Program-made: the position numbers and the translations under genes
The notes under the pieces: generated by a model
Told to the model about the DNA's origin: nothing
Databases searched by the model: none
Seen by the model: the letters and a program-made list of their open reading frames with translations, nothing else
Part shown: positions 50,561 through 60,068 of the stretch, piece after piece
Layout of the letters: the number at the start of each line of letters is the position of its first letter
Position numbering within the stretch: position 1 is the first letter of the stretch
Source of the DNA: Marixanthomonas sp963974425
Lineage (GTDB): Bacteria > Bacteroidota > Bacteroidia > Flavobacteriales > Flavobacteriaceae
NCBI RefSeq assembly: GCF_963974425.1
Contig: NZ_CAXBCK010000011.1
Coordinates: forward strand, 1 to 64,000
Direction: 5' to 3'
Length of the DNA: 64,000 nucleotides

Positions 50561-51817
50561 TTAATTTTTAATCAATTGCCGAACGGTTGTTTGATTGCCC
50601 GATCTAATTTGAACAAAATAAATCCCTTTGGAAAGGTCTTTTATCGAATAAAAGCTATTATCTACATCATAATTACTGACTATTCTACCTTGGCTGTCCA
50701 TCACTTTAATCGTTCCTTCTTTTAAATTTGAAATATTAAAAGAATCATTGGTAGGATTGGGGTAAATTTTTACTTCTGAAAGCGGGTTTTCTTGAATGCT
50801 GAGTTCGCAGTGTGCTACAACTTGTTGCACCGAGTTACATCCTATAGCATTTGTATCAATAACGGCGTTAGCAGGATCTAAATTCAAAAAATCACACACA
50901 CTTAGGACTGCACATTCAGGTAAGTTTTCATTTTGAAAAATTTGAAGTTGTGTTACAGTAGTGGCATCAATATTTTTAATACCTTCTATATTTGATAGCG
51001 AATTATTAACCGAAATATTTAAAAATCCCCCAATACTTATTAAATTTTCCAATCCATCTACGCTGGTAAGATTTGTTTGACCTTGAATCACTAAATTATC
51101 GCCAATTGAGGTTAGATTTGCCAAATTACTCAATGTTATCATTTGTGGATTTCTGCTTAGGGTAAAATTTATTCCGATTTCAGATAAATTATCCAAACCT
51201 TGCAATGTACTTAAAGAGTTATTTTCAAAGATACGAAAAGACCCTCCGACTTGGCTTAAACTTTCCAAGCCATTGAGATTATGAAGTTGGGGGTTTAAAG
51301 AAATAGTACAGTTATTTACAATATTAACTACATTTTGCAGTCCCATTAGACTTTCCAGTGCCTGATTCTGATGAATGTTAAGTTCTAAAGGAATATTTGT
51401 AATCCCTTCCAATCCAGATAATGATAGAAGACTTTCATTTACTATTAATAGAATCCTACTCACCGAGGTTATGTTTGCCAAGGCTTGAATGTGTTGTAAA
51501 TTGTTATTGTACTCTATTAATAAAGATTCAATGGTTTGAAGGTTCTCCAATCCGTCTAAATTTTCAAGAGTGGTGTTATTAATTTTCAAAAAGCCCCCGA
51601 TATTTGTAATTTGAGACAATCCATTAAGGTTGCTTAAATTTCCTGCAATTAATACATCTCCTATTATTTCTGTGCAACTTGGATAATTTGATGGAAAGTC
51701 ATCAATTTGCGATTGGGAAGTAAATGTTATTCCATTGGGTAAACATTGTCCCGTAATAAAGGATAAATTTCCGAATAAGAGAATTAAAAAAAGTATTCTG
51801 AAATTAATATTTTTCAT
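50561..51817 (-). CDS. T9SS-exported leucine-rich-like repeat protein (receptor L-domain type)
   Basis: The 418-residue protein has a signal peptide (about 1-23, FITGQ) and a short head with Cys (CLPNGITF, CTEIIGD). About eleven repeats of 23-24 residues follow, each with the pattern L-x-x-L-x-x-I-G-x-x-L-x-I-x-x-N, such as NINGLSQITNIGGFLKI-like units and LTSVDGLENLISIGGFLNI. These resemble the receptor L domain solenoid. After AVLSVCDFLNL comes a type A sorting domain (VKIYPNPTNDSFNI, LSKGIYFVQIRSG, ending LIKN). It is probably surface-displayed and involved in binding. It follows the response-regulator gene by 32 bases on the same strand. Confidence 0.85.
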   Translation of the reverse strand: MKNINFRILFLILLFGNLSFITGQCLPNGITFTSQSQIDDFPSNYPSCTEIIGDVLIAGNLSNLNGLSQITNIGGFLKINNTTLENLDGLENLQTIESLLIEYNNNLQHIQALANITSVSRILLIVNESLLSLSGLEGITNIPLELNIHQNQALESLMGLQNVVNIVNNCTISLNPQLHNLNGLESLSQVGGSFRIFENNSLSTLQGLDNLSEIGINFTLSRNPQMITLSNLANLTSIGDNLVIQGQTNLTSVDGLENLISIGGFLNISVNNSLSNIEGIKNIDATTVTQLQIFQNENLPECAVLSVCDFLNLDPANAVIDTNAIGCNSVQQVVAHCELSIQENPLSEVKIYPNPTNDSFNISNLKEGTIKVMDSQGRIVSNYDVDNSFYSIKDLSKGIYFVQIRSGNQTTVRQLIKN

Positions 51818-51849
51818 TTTGAATAATTTTTTATACAGAAAATTTCATT

Positions 51850-52464
51850 TTAAGAAACTTCATAGAGATTTGATCGTAATGCAAACCGGACCAATTCACC
51901 TACGGTACTTAGTTTTAGTTTCTTTTTAATATTCTTTTTATGTTTTTCTACGGTGTGTGAGGATATATTTAAATAAGTGGCAGTCTCTTTGCTAGTTTTT
52001 CCAGATGCAATAACTACTAAAATTTCTTTTTCCCGTTTGGTTAGTTCGTCTATTTGATCTGTATAATCTGTGTTCTCAATAATACTATCACTTTCTTTTT
52101 GGTAGTTTAAGTAAGCAAGGTCTATTGTTACCTTTAATTGCACTTCATTAAAGGGTTTTAAAAGATAGGCAAAGGGCATGGTTTCCTTGGCGCGTTTTAA
52201 AATATCGTGAGAGTCATAAGCAGTTAAATACACCACGGGCACGGTTTTAATTTGTTTAAACTCTGTCATGATATCGATACCATCTTTCTCATCATTCAAG
52301 TTTATATCACAGATTATAACATCAATATTGTTTGCTTTAAAATGAATATACGCCTCCTCGTAATTTCGAGCGGTTTTAACATGTATGGAAGTGTCTTTTT
52401 CTAACAACAACTTAATGTCTTTAGCGATAATAAATTCATCTTCAATTAGTAAAATTTGTCTCAT
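51850..52464 (-). CDS. NarL-type response regulator
   Basis: The 204-residue protein has a receiver domain (1-120; LIEDE, phospho-acceptor Asp53 in VIICDINLND, TAYDS and LLKPF) and a C-terminal LuxR/GerE HTH (about 138-200; ELTKREKEILVVIASGKTSKETATYLNISSHTVEKHKKNIKKKL). It is 15 bases downstream of the sensor kinase gene and is its obvious partner. The T9SS repeat protein gene 32 bases downstream is a likely target or at least is cotranscribed. Confidence 0.95.
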   Translation of the reverse strand: MRQILLIEDEFIIAKDIKLLLEKDTSIHVKTARNYEEAYIHFKANNIDVIICDINLNDEKDGIDIMTEFKQIKTVPVVYLTAYDSHDILKRAKETMPFAYLLKPFNEVQLKVTIDLAYLNYQKESDSIIENTDYTDQIDELTKREKEILVVIASGKTSKETATYLNISSHTVEKHKKNIKKKLKLSTVGELVRFALRSNLYEVS

Positions 52465-52479
52465 ACTGATGTGATGGTT

Positions 52480-55400
52480 TTATGAAATACAAGGAATTTT
52501 TATAGTGTTTATAGTGCCGTTAGAGCTTTCTGTATGGATAGTACCGTTTAACTGATAAACCATTTCGGTTACCATGTCTAATCCTAATGAATCTTGTTTT
52601 ATATCTGCTTTTTTATAACCCACACCGTTATCTTCAACTTTTAAACTAATGGTGTTTCCCTCTATTTTACAAGATATATGCAATAGGTTTTCTTCGCTAT
52701 AGTTTTTAAATGCGTATTTAAAGGTGTTGGTGATCAATTCGTTTAATATCAATCCTACCAATGTGATATTCATTTTGCAGATTATGTTTTTATCTAAGTC
52801 AAATTGTAGTTCAAATTTTGCAGAATTTTCATCGGTTAAAGTTTCCATTATTTTTACGGTAAAGTTATTTATAAACTCACCTATGTTAACTTCATCTGTT
52901 TTTGAACTTAATTCTGCTTGAACGTACGAAATAGCTAAAATTCTATTTTTAGCAATGGTTAATATTTCTTTTGAATGTTCGTCTTTAATAGAGTTAGTCT
53001 GAATATTCAATAGACTGGAAACTATTTGTAGGTTATTTTTAACGCGATGACTCAATTCTTTCATTAAAAATTCAATATTATCGCGTTGTTTTAAAATTAC
53101 CTCATTATAGGCTTTTAGGTCTTCGTTTTTGTTAATTAAGTCTTCTGTGCGCTCATGAACGAGACCTTCCAATTTCTGTTTATCACGTTTTAGCTTTCTG
53201 GTTTTGTATAGATAGAAAGCCACGCCCAAAAGTAGGATGAGTAAGATAGCCGATATTCTGAAAAGTGAGGTTTGGTACCAAGGCGGGATAATAATCAAAC
53301 TTACGGTTTTAACGGTATCGCTCCACACTCCGGCATCGTTTGATGCTTTTATTTTTAGGGTGTACTTTCCAGGGTTTAAGTTGGTATAGGTAACACTCCG
53401 TTTACCACTTGGCGGACTCCAAGCCTTGTCAAAATTATCCAGCTTATATTGATAGGATACTTTCTGTGGGTTTAAATAGTTTAAAGCTGCAAAATTAAAC
53501 GTTAGAACGTTTTCTTCGCTTTTAAACCGTAACGTGTCTTTGTATAGTTCATTTTGTTCAATGGGTTTGTTAAACAACTCAACTGATTCTATATAAACTT
53601 TTGGTAAAAAGGGGTTGTCAACAATGTCTTCTGGTTTAAACATATTAAAACCATTAATTCCACCGAAATAAAATGTTCCATCAGAGTCTTTAAAACCTGC
53701 TTTTCCATTAAACTCATTGTCTTGTAGACCGTCTTCTTCTGTGTAGTTTTTAAAAGTATTTGTAGTTGTGTTTAAAACGGAAAGACCATGGTTAGTGCTC
53801 ATCCAAATTTGGTCTTTTTTGTCAATTAAAATGTTGTAAACAAAATCGTTTGTGAAGCCTTTTTGTTTGTAAAAAAGGGTTGTTTCATTGGTATTTGGAT
53901 TTAATTTGGTTAATCCAGAACTGGTCCCTATCCATATATTACCTTTTTTATCTTCTTTAAGTGCAAAAATCCTATCGTTTGTGAGTTGATTGCTTTCAGA
54001 AGTATTTTGAGTGTAGGTTTTAACCCATTTTTCTTCTGAGAGTTTATATAAGCCTTGATCAGTACCTAACCATAAATTATTTTTTGAATCTTTAAGGTAG
54101 ACCCGGGCCCTGTTTAATTGTTTACCGTTTACCAAGATTGGATTAAATGTTTCAGTTTGTGTGTTAAACTCACTAATTCCGCCAGCCCAAGTGCACAACC
54201 ATAGTTTGTTATTCGGCATTGGGATAATAGTAAGCACTTCGCTATCTGATAGACTGTTTATAGTCGTATCGGAAAGCCACTGCGTAAAAGTGTCCGTTTT
54301 AGGATTATACTTCATTAAACCATCATAGATGCCGCCTGCCCAAAGGGTGCCGTTTTTATCTTCGGCAAAACAATAGGTTACTCCTTTTTTCCCAGTCTCG
54401 TATTGTTTAAATGTCTTGTTGTTGAAATTATACTTGAGTGTTCCATTTGTGGTCCCAATCCATAAAATAGAATCGTTTCTTTTAAAAAAAGGAAAAACGC
54501 TAATACGTTGATCATCTTTTTTAGACGGTAATTTAACCTGAACCGATGTAAACTTTTTTTGATACTTATTAGTATAAAAGACTCCTTCACCAGCTGTTCC
54601 CATCCATAGGTTGCCTTTGTTGTCTTTTACAAACTGCTCTATTAATATGTTTTCGTATACTTTAGACTGCTTATCTTTAAAAGTAATTTTTGTTGCTTTA
54701 TTACTACTAGTATTGTAGAAAAAAGTACCTTGATTGGTCGCTACGTATATTTGATCAGTATCTTTTTCAAATAAATACTTAACTGAATTATTAAGAGCTG
54801 TTTTAGAAAAACTATTATCAGTTATATTGTGAGTAAACAATCCTTTATCAGTACCAATGATTATAGTATTTTTATCTTTAAAGAAGCTTGTTACCGAACT
54901 CTGATTAAACTCTTGTAATGAATTTATTTCTTTTGTTGAAATATTAAAGATAAGAATACCAGAGCCTGTTGTTGCAAGCCAATACGTGTTTTCTGAAACT
55001 TTTATAATGTCACTTATAAAATTTTCTTTTTTGATTTTAGGGAGCGTAAAAGTTTGTGTCTCCTTCTTTTTTCGATCATAGATTATAAAATGGTTTTTGG
55101 TAGAAAAAAGAAGAAATTTTTTATTAACCTTTAAAATTTTATAGGCAATATTTAAATCTCTGTTTTCATTCTCTTCAAACAAATTAAAAAATCTGTTTTC
55201 TGAAAGTTTAAGCCCAGAAATTCCCTTGGAGTTGGTGGCAATCCATAAGGTGTCATTAATAGCTAATAAACCACGAATGTGATCATCGGTAATGGAGGAG
55301 CTATCTTTGGCGTGTGCTACATATGGTTTAAACTTATAACCGTTAAACCTATGCAAACCATCTTCGGTTCCAACCCATAAGTAGCCAAGATGATCCTGGG

Positions 55401-55515
55401 TTAAGGTCTGTGCGTTTAATTGTAGTAATCCTGCTTCTTGCCCCAGTTGATTTATTTGAATTACCTTAGTCTCTTGAGAAGAAACTTTAAAAAAAGTCAA
55501 CAAAAAGACAATCAA
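52480..55515 (-). CDS. Propeller-type sensor histidine kinase
   Basis: The 1011-residue protein has a hydrophobic start, then about 600 residues of two-component-regulator propeller repeats (units such as DHLGYLWVGTEDGLHRFN, DKNGTLWAGG and DKKGNIWIGTSSGLTKLN), which form a large periplasmic sensor. A Y_Y_Y domain follows (about 670-735), then a membrane helix (ISAILLILLLGVAFYLY) and a coiled coil. The HisKA_2-type dimerisation helix has His823 in KELSHRVKNNLQIV. The ATPase domain has NELITNTFKYAF and DNGVGY. There is no receiver or AraC domain, unlike hybrid SusR-type sensors; the regulator is encoded separately. The start TTG 55515 is uncertain: there is no ATG, and an in-frame TAA lies 27 bases upstream of this TTG. 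Confidence 0.92.
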   Translation of the reverse strand: MIVFLLTFFKVSSQETKVIQINQLGQEAGLLQLNAQTLTQDHLGYLWVGTEDGLHRFNGYKFKPYVAHAKDSSSITDDHIRGLLAINDTLWIATNSKGISGLKLSENRFFNLFEENENRDLNIAYKILKVNKKFLLFSTKNHFIIYDRKKKETQTFTLPKIKKENFISDIIKVSENTYWLATTGSGILIFNISTKEINSLQEFNQSSVTSFFKDKNTIIIGTDKGLFTHNITDNSFSKTALNNSVKYLFEKDTDQIYVATNQGTFFYNTSSNKATKITFKDKQSKVYENILIEQFVKDNKGNLWMGTAGEGVFYTNKYQKKFTSVQVKLPSKKDDQRISVFPFFKRNDSILWIGTTNGTLKYNFNNKTFKQYETGKKGVTYCFAEDKNGTLWAGGIYDGLMKYNPKTDTFTQWLSDTTINSLSDSEVLTIIPMPNNKLWLCTWAGGISEFNTQTETFNPILVNGKQLNRARVYLKDSKNNLWLGTDQGLYKLSEEKWVKTYTQNTSESNQLTNDRIFALKEDKKGNIWIGTSSGLTKLNPNTNETTLFYKQKGFTNDFVYNILIDKKDQIWMSTNHGLSVLNTTTNTFKNYTEEDGLQDNEFNGKAGFKDSDGTFYFGGINGFNMFKPEDIVDNPFLPKVYIESVELFNKPIEQNELYKDTLRFKSEENVLTFNFAALNYLNPQKVSYQYKLDNFDKAWSPPSGKRSVTYTNLNPGKYTLKIKASNDAGVWSDTVKTVSLIIIPPWYQTSLFRISAILLILLLGVAFYLYKTRKLKRDKQKLEGLVHERTEDLINKNEDLKAYNEVILKQRDNIEFLMKELSHRVKNNLQIVSSLLNIQTNSIKDEHSKEILTIAKNRILAISYVQAELSSKTDEVNIGEFINNFTVKIMETLTDENSAKFELQFDLDKNIICKMNITLVGLILNELITNTFKYAFKNYSEENLLHISCKIEGNTISLKVEDNGVGYKKADIKQDSLGLDMVTEMVYQLNGTIHTESSNGTINTIKIPCIS

Positions 55516-55592
55516 AAATATTTGAGGAATATTTTTTAGCGTACTTTTTGAGGAGAAGTAGGGTGTAATAATGTTTTATGAGAATTTAAGGG

Positions 55593-57374
55593 TTATTGAT
55601 TTCGGTCATAAATCTTATCATATAAATCTTGATATTTATTTTGAATCACTTTACGTTTCATTTTCATGGTAGGGGTTAGGTGTCCTTCTTCTATACTCCA
55701 TACATCTGGAGTAAGTTCAAACTTTTTAACTCGCTCCCATTTTCCGTAGCGCTCATTATAAAAATCAACTTCTTTTTGAATGCGTTTTATAACTTTTTCG
55801 TTTTTAATAATTTCCTTAGGGTCTGAAGAAAGTTCACGACCTTTTTTAGCCCCCCAATCTTTTAAAAACTCAAAATCTGGTTGTATTAAAGCTGCTGGCA
55901 TTTTTTCACCTTCACCTACTACTAATATTTGTTCTATGAAACGGGATTGTTTCATGTCATTTTCTATTAGTTGTGGTGCTACGTACTTACCACCACTAGT
56001 TTTAAACATAGACTTTTTACGATCTGTAATTTTCAAGAAACCTTCCTTATCAACTTCCCCAATATCACCGGTATGAAAGTATCCGTCTATTAATACTTCG
56101 TCTGTTTTTTCTTTGTCTTTGTAATATCCACACATTACTTGTGGACCCTTTATTAAAATTTCCCCGTCATCGGCAATTTTAACTTCCGTTTCTCTTAATG
56201 GCTTTCCAACAGTTCCTATTTTAAATCCTTTGTCGCGCATATCGTTAACAGCTACCACGGGTGAGGTTTCAGTTAGACCATAGCCTTCCATTACGGGAAT
56301 TTCAGCAGCATTAAAAATTCTTGCCAAACGAGGTTGTAAAGCTGCACTACCACTAGCAATGGCTTTTAATTCGCCACCTAAAGCTTCTTGCCATTTACTA
56401 AATATTAATTTACGGGCTATGCTTAATTTAGATTCGTACCACCAACCGTTTTCACCATACGGTTCGTATTCTAAACCTAATTCTATGGCCCAATAAAATA
56501 GCTTTTTCTTTATACCTGATAATTCGGCTCCCTTCGCATAGATTTTATCGTATACTTTTTCTAATAACCTTGGTACGGCACTCATTACTTGAGGCTGTAC
56601 TTCTTTTAAATTATCACTTATAGTATCAAGTGATTCAGCAAAATGAATTTCAACACCAGTATATTGATACATATAAAGAAGCATACGTTCGTATATATGA
56701 CAAACTGGTAAAAAACTTAACGCCTTAGATTTACCAATAACAATAGGTAAACGCTCGGAGCTAAATATAGCATTACTGGCTATGTTTTTATGTGATAACA
56801 TAACACCTTTTGGTCGGCCCGTTGTACCAGAGGTATATATTAATGTAGCTAAATCGTCTTCATTGATTGCATCTTTTCGTTTTTCAACTTCATCTTGATT
56901 GCTATCATCTTTTCCTTTTTCAAGAACTTCTTCCCAATTAGTACAGCCGTCAATTTTATCAAAGCAGTACACTTCTTTTAAAGAAGGTACGTTGTTTTTT
57001 ATTTTATTTACTTTTTCGAGTACTTCTTCACACGAAACAAACACATACTTGCATTCACTATGGTTTAAAACATATTCGTACTCATCTTCAGAAATAGTAG
57101 GGTAGATAGGTACATCTTGCGCGCCCGTTTGCATAATACCGATATCACATATATTCCATTCGGTACGGTTGGACATTGATATGATAGCAATTTTATCATT
57201 TGGTTCAATTCCCATTCTAAGTAAAGCCCGGCTTAATGCATTTGCTTTATCTATATATTCTTGTATAGAAGTAGCTTTCCATTCACCATTATATTTTGTT
57301 ACCAAAGCTTTTTGTTGCGGATGGGTTTCAAGTTGGTAATATGGAAAATCAAAAAGTCTTTTAGGGTCTGTCAT
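55593..57374 (-). CDS. Long-chain acyl-CoA synthetase (AMP-forming)
   Basis: The enzyme activates free fatty acids to acyl-CoA for beta-oxidation or lipid synthesis. The 593-residue protein shows the AMP-binding signature LATLIYTSGTTGRPKGVMLSHKN (about 178-200), the A5 motif MEGYGLTETSPVVAVN (about 375), FHTGDIGEVDKEGFLKITDRKKSMFKTSGGKYVAPQ (about 440-475) and the C-terminal catalytic Lys region LTPTMKMKRKVI. It belongs to the long-chain ligase group with bulky N-terminus. It is separated from the beta-oxidation operon by about 5 kb but works in the same pathway. Confidence 0.94.
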   Translation of the reverse strand: MTDPKRLFDFPYYQLETHPQQKALVTKYNGEWKATSIQEYIDKANALSRALLRMGIEPNDKIAIISMSNRTEWNICDIGIMQTGAQDVPIYPTISEDEYEYVLNHSECKYVFVSCEEVLEKVNKIKNNVPSLKEVYCFDKIDGCTNWEEVLEKGKDDSNQDEVEKRKDAINEDDLATLIYTSGTTGRPKGVMLSHKNIASNAIFSSERLPIVIGKSKALSFLPVCHIYERMLLYMYQYTGVEIHFAESLDTISDNLKEVQPQVMSAVPRLLEKVYDKIYAKGAELSGIKKKLFYWAIELGLEYEPYGENGWWYESKLSIARKLIFSKWQEALGGELKAIASGSAALQPRLARIFNAAEIPVMEGYGLTETSPVVAVNDMRDKGFKIGTVGKPLRETEVKIADDGEILIKGPQVMCGYYKDKEKTDEVLIDGYFHTGDIGEVDKEGFLKITDRKKSMFKTSGGKYVAPQLIENDMKQSRFIEQILVVGEGEKMPAALIQPDFEFLKDWGAKKGRELSSDPKEIIKNEKVIKRIQKEVDFYNERYGKWERVKKFELTPDVWSIEEGHLTPTMKMKRKVIQNKYQDLYDKIYDRNQ

Positions 57375-57428
57375 GATAAGTATTTAATGTATAGGTGCAA
57401 AATAGTAATTTTTTTCAGAATCCAACAG

Positions 57429-57465
57429 AAAAAAAATGGAGCAACTAAATTTTAGTTGCTCCATT
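57429..57465 (-). terminator. Rho-independent terminator after the M14 carboxypeptidase gene
   Basis: Nearly perfect palindrome AATGGAGCAACTAAA / TTTAGTTGCTCCATT with the A run on the left giving T on the minus strand. It lies 27 bases past the carboxypeptidase stop codon and upstream of the acyl-CoA ligase gene. Confidence 0.85.
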
Positions 57466-57491
57466 AAAATTAAGGATAATTTTTTAGAATA

Positions 57492-59885
57492 TTATTGTTT
57501 CACAATTTTAAAAGTTTGTAAAACTTCATTTGAAGTAAGTTTTAATAAATAAATTCCTGATGCATACTTACTATAATCTATAGTTTGCGATCCAGTATTC
57601 TTTTCTGAAACAAAAACCCGCTGCCCTTGAATGGTGAACAGTTCAGCAGTATAACTACTTAGAGAAGTATCTATGTTTAAAAGGTCATCTACAGGATTTG
57701 GATAAATACTAAATTGACTTTCGGAAACATTTGAAATTGATAATCCAGAATCATCAACTATATTAATGGTTAAATCGTCAAAATAGAAGCCATCACCTCT
57801 AACGCCACCGTCCGACTCAAACTGAAACCGAACTAAAATAGTTTCACCTAAATAGTCACTTAAATCAATTTCTTCAAGTACCCATTCGTTTTGTTCACCG
57901 TCATATAAGGGTTCACCTGTTGGTTGTCCGCTATTCGAGCTACCATTATTTGTGTATTTACCACATTGAGGCGTCCAAGTAGCGCCATTATCAGTAGAAA
58001 CTTCAAACTGTGTGTAATCCCAATTATTTTCAATTTCCCACTTTGCATTAAAGGTAACATTTGCGCCAATGGCAGTGGTCAAGTCAATTGCATTTTTTAG
58101 AGTGATCGTTTTATTTGCGTCGTCTTGATAATTTCCGTTGGGCGAATCGGTTATAGAACTTGGCGCCGATACAAATGTAGAGGTACTAATTCCCCATCCG
58201 TTGTTGTTAAAATTCTCAGTAACACTTTCCCCCGAATCTTCAAAAACTGCTTCTAAGGCACCAAATTTTTTGGTGATTAGGGTAGTGGTGTCATAGCTTC
58301 CGTTATTTACAATAAATTCGTAGGCTATTTCGTCTCCAGGCTCTACATCTGATGAAAGAGAATATTGAATACTTCCGGTATCTTCATCTAATAGACTTAG
58401 TCCGTTAAAAGGTAATGGACTCCCAACCGAGATGATGTTAGCTGAAACCGGATTCAAGCTAACTGTAAAATCACCATTTCCATTAATACCTAAGCGTTTA
58501 ATACTAAAAGTAGCATTATTTGAAGTAGAATTTCCTGTAAAAGCAGGAGTGGTGTCTGTCACTTCAGCAAAATTATTAACCATTTTAGCCGAAGTTATAT
58601 TAAGGTACATCATTGTTTTAACCAAAGGTTCAATTTGATTAGAAGGAGGCCAAAACTCTGGGCCAATCTCTGGCGTCATTGCATAAATTTTATCGTGTGT
58701 TCCTATGGTACCGTACATAAAATCGTCACTATCACCAGAGGCAGGATATAATTCTGAAGATAAAATATTACTAAAACCGTTTCGGGAAACTAATTCTTCC
58801 GAAATTCCCACAAATAAATCATTTTCGGGTGTAGGGGCATTTTCAGTATATCCATAAGGATACAGCAGCAGGTCTCCCGATGTGTGGTTGTTAAAAGCCA
58901 TAACAAAATTATGATTTTCAACAAACCACTTTATAGCTTGTGTTTCCACTTCCGAAAAAGGAGCAGGACCGTGATAGGTTTCACTACCAGTGTTTGAAGA
59001 AGCTCCTTCACCACCCCACATACCGTTATTTGGGTCGCCATTTATATAATACTCATAATTACGGTTTAAATCTGTACCATAGGTGTTTTTTCTATTTTTC
59101 CGCCAAAAACCACCTCCATTTGGGTTTGTTTTCTCATTGTATAAATATCCATCAGGATTTATTACAGGCACGAAATATAACTCGGTATTATTTACAATAC
59201 TTTGTACTTCTGGGTCTGAATCATAATTTTCCAATAAATACCACATATAGAAAACTAGTTGAGAAAGTGATAGCGGTTCTCGTGCGTGGTGTATAGCTGT
59301 ATATAAAATTTGTGGTTCTCCTTCTGAAGTACTTTCAGGGTTGTCACTAATTTTCACCCATTTAATACCATTTCCTCCAATAGATGGAGTAGTTGAGTTA
59401 TCTGGAGTTCCTTCGGTTAAAAAATTACTAATGTTCTCTTTTGCAGTAATTAAATCTGGATACTGAGCACGCATCGCATCTAGCTCATCCAAGAGCTCTT
59501 GATAGGTTAAGTATCCACCCATAGAACCTAAATTAAAATTGGCCGGGGTTTCATAATCTTCTGAAGCTGCATCACAACTTGGGTTTACAACAGGTTCTTG
59601 CAATCTGTTACGCTGAAGAAAATATTCCTTACTGTCTTCTATTAAAATATCGACCTTAAAACCTGCATCTCGGGCATTTTCAATTTCAGAAACTGAAAAA
59701 TCTGAAATTACAAAGTGCCCCCGTTTATGAGCGCCGTGTTCTACCGGTACGCCTAGTGATTCTAATTTTGAAAGATCATCCGTAGAATTGTAATTTATTT
59801 TAGCCCGTTGGTATTTTTCTTGTACTTCTTGCGAGAATATAAATGAAGAAGTAAATAATAAAATTAAAAGTATTGTTTTTTTCAT
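57492..59885 (-). CDS. T9SS-exported M14 zinc carboxypeptidase
   Basis: The 797-residue protein has a signal peptide (about 1-18, SFIFSQ), a propeptide-like domain (20-100; YQRAKINYNSTDDLSKLESLGV) and an M14 catalytic domain (about 120-420). Visible there are zinc ligands in AIHHAREPLS, the substrate segment WRKNRKNTYGTDLNRNYEY, the third ligand in NHTSGDLLLYPYG and the catalytic Glu in TPEIGPEFWPP. A beta-sandwich linker and a MAM-like domain (about 560-715; WTPQCGKYTNNG) follow, then a type A sorting domain (FSIYPNPVDDLLNI, YASGIYLLKLTS, ending KIVKQ). It should release C-terminal amino acids from extracellular peptides. No partner genes are adjacent. Confidence 0.93.
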   Translation of the reverse strand: MKKTILLILLFTSSFIFSQEVQEKYQRAKINYNSTDDLSKLESLGVPVEHGAHKRGHFVISDFSVSEIENARDAGFKVDILIEDSKEYFLQRNRLQEPVVNPSCDAASEDYETPANFNLGSMGGYLTYQELLDELDAMRAQYPDLITAKENISNFLTEGTPDNSTTPSIGGNGIKWVKISDNPESTSEGEPQILYTAIHHAREPLSLSQLVFYMWYLLENYDSDPEVQSIVNNTELYFVPVINPDGYLYNEKTNPNGGGFWRKNRKNTYGTDLNRNYEYYINGDPNNGMWGGEGASSNTGSETYHGPAPFSEVETQAIKWFVENHNFVMAFNNHTSGDLLLYPYGYTENAPTPENDLFVGISEELVSRNGFSNILSSELYPASGDSDDFMYGTIGTHDKIYAMTPEIGPEFWPPSNQIEPLVKTMMYLNITSAKMVNNFAEVTDTTPAFTGNSTSNNATFSIKRLGINGNGDFTVSLNPVSANIISVGSPLPFNGLSLLDEDTGSIQYSLSSDVEPGDEIAYEFIVNNGSYDTTTLITKKFGALEAVFEDSGESVTENFNNNGWGISTSTFVSAPSSITDSPNGNYQDDANKTITLKNAIDLTTAIGANVTFNAKWEIENNWDYTQFEVSTDNGATWTPQCGKYTNNGSSNSGQPTGEPLYDGEQNEWVLEEIDLSDYLGETILVRFQFESDGGVRGDGFYFDDLTINIVDDSGLSISNVSESQFSIYPNPVDDLLNIDTSLSSYTAELFTIQGQRVFVSEKNTGSQTIDYSKYASGIYLLKLTSNEVLQTFKIVKQ

Positions 59886-60068
59886 AATTGGGTTTTGGAT
59901 TAGTGTAGTCTAAAAACGAGCTGAAAACTAACAAATTACAGTTACATTAATTAGTGTTTTAACTAATAATCATTGAAAAAATTGTAAAATCTATATATTA
60001 AATAGTGGTTTTGTTTGAAAAAAGTAAACTTCTATTAATTTTTCAATAAAACACTTACATTTTGTTTT

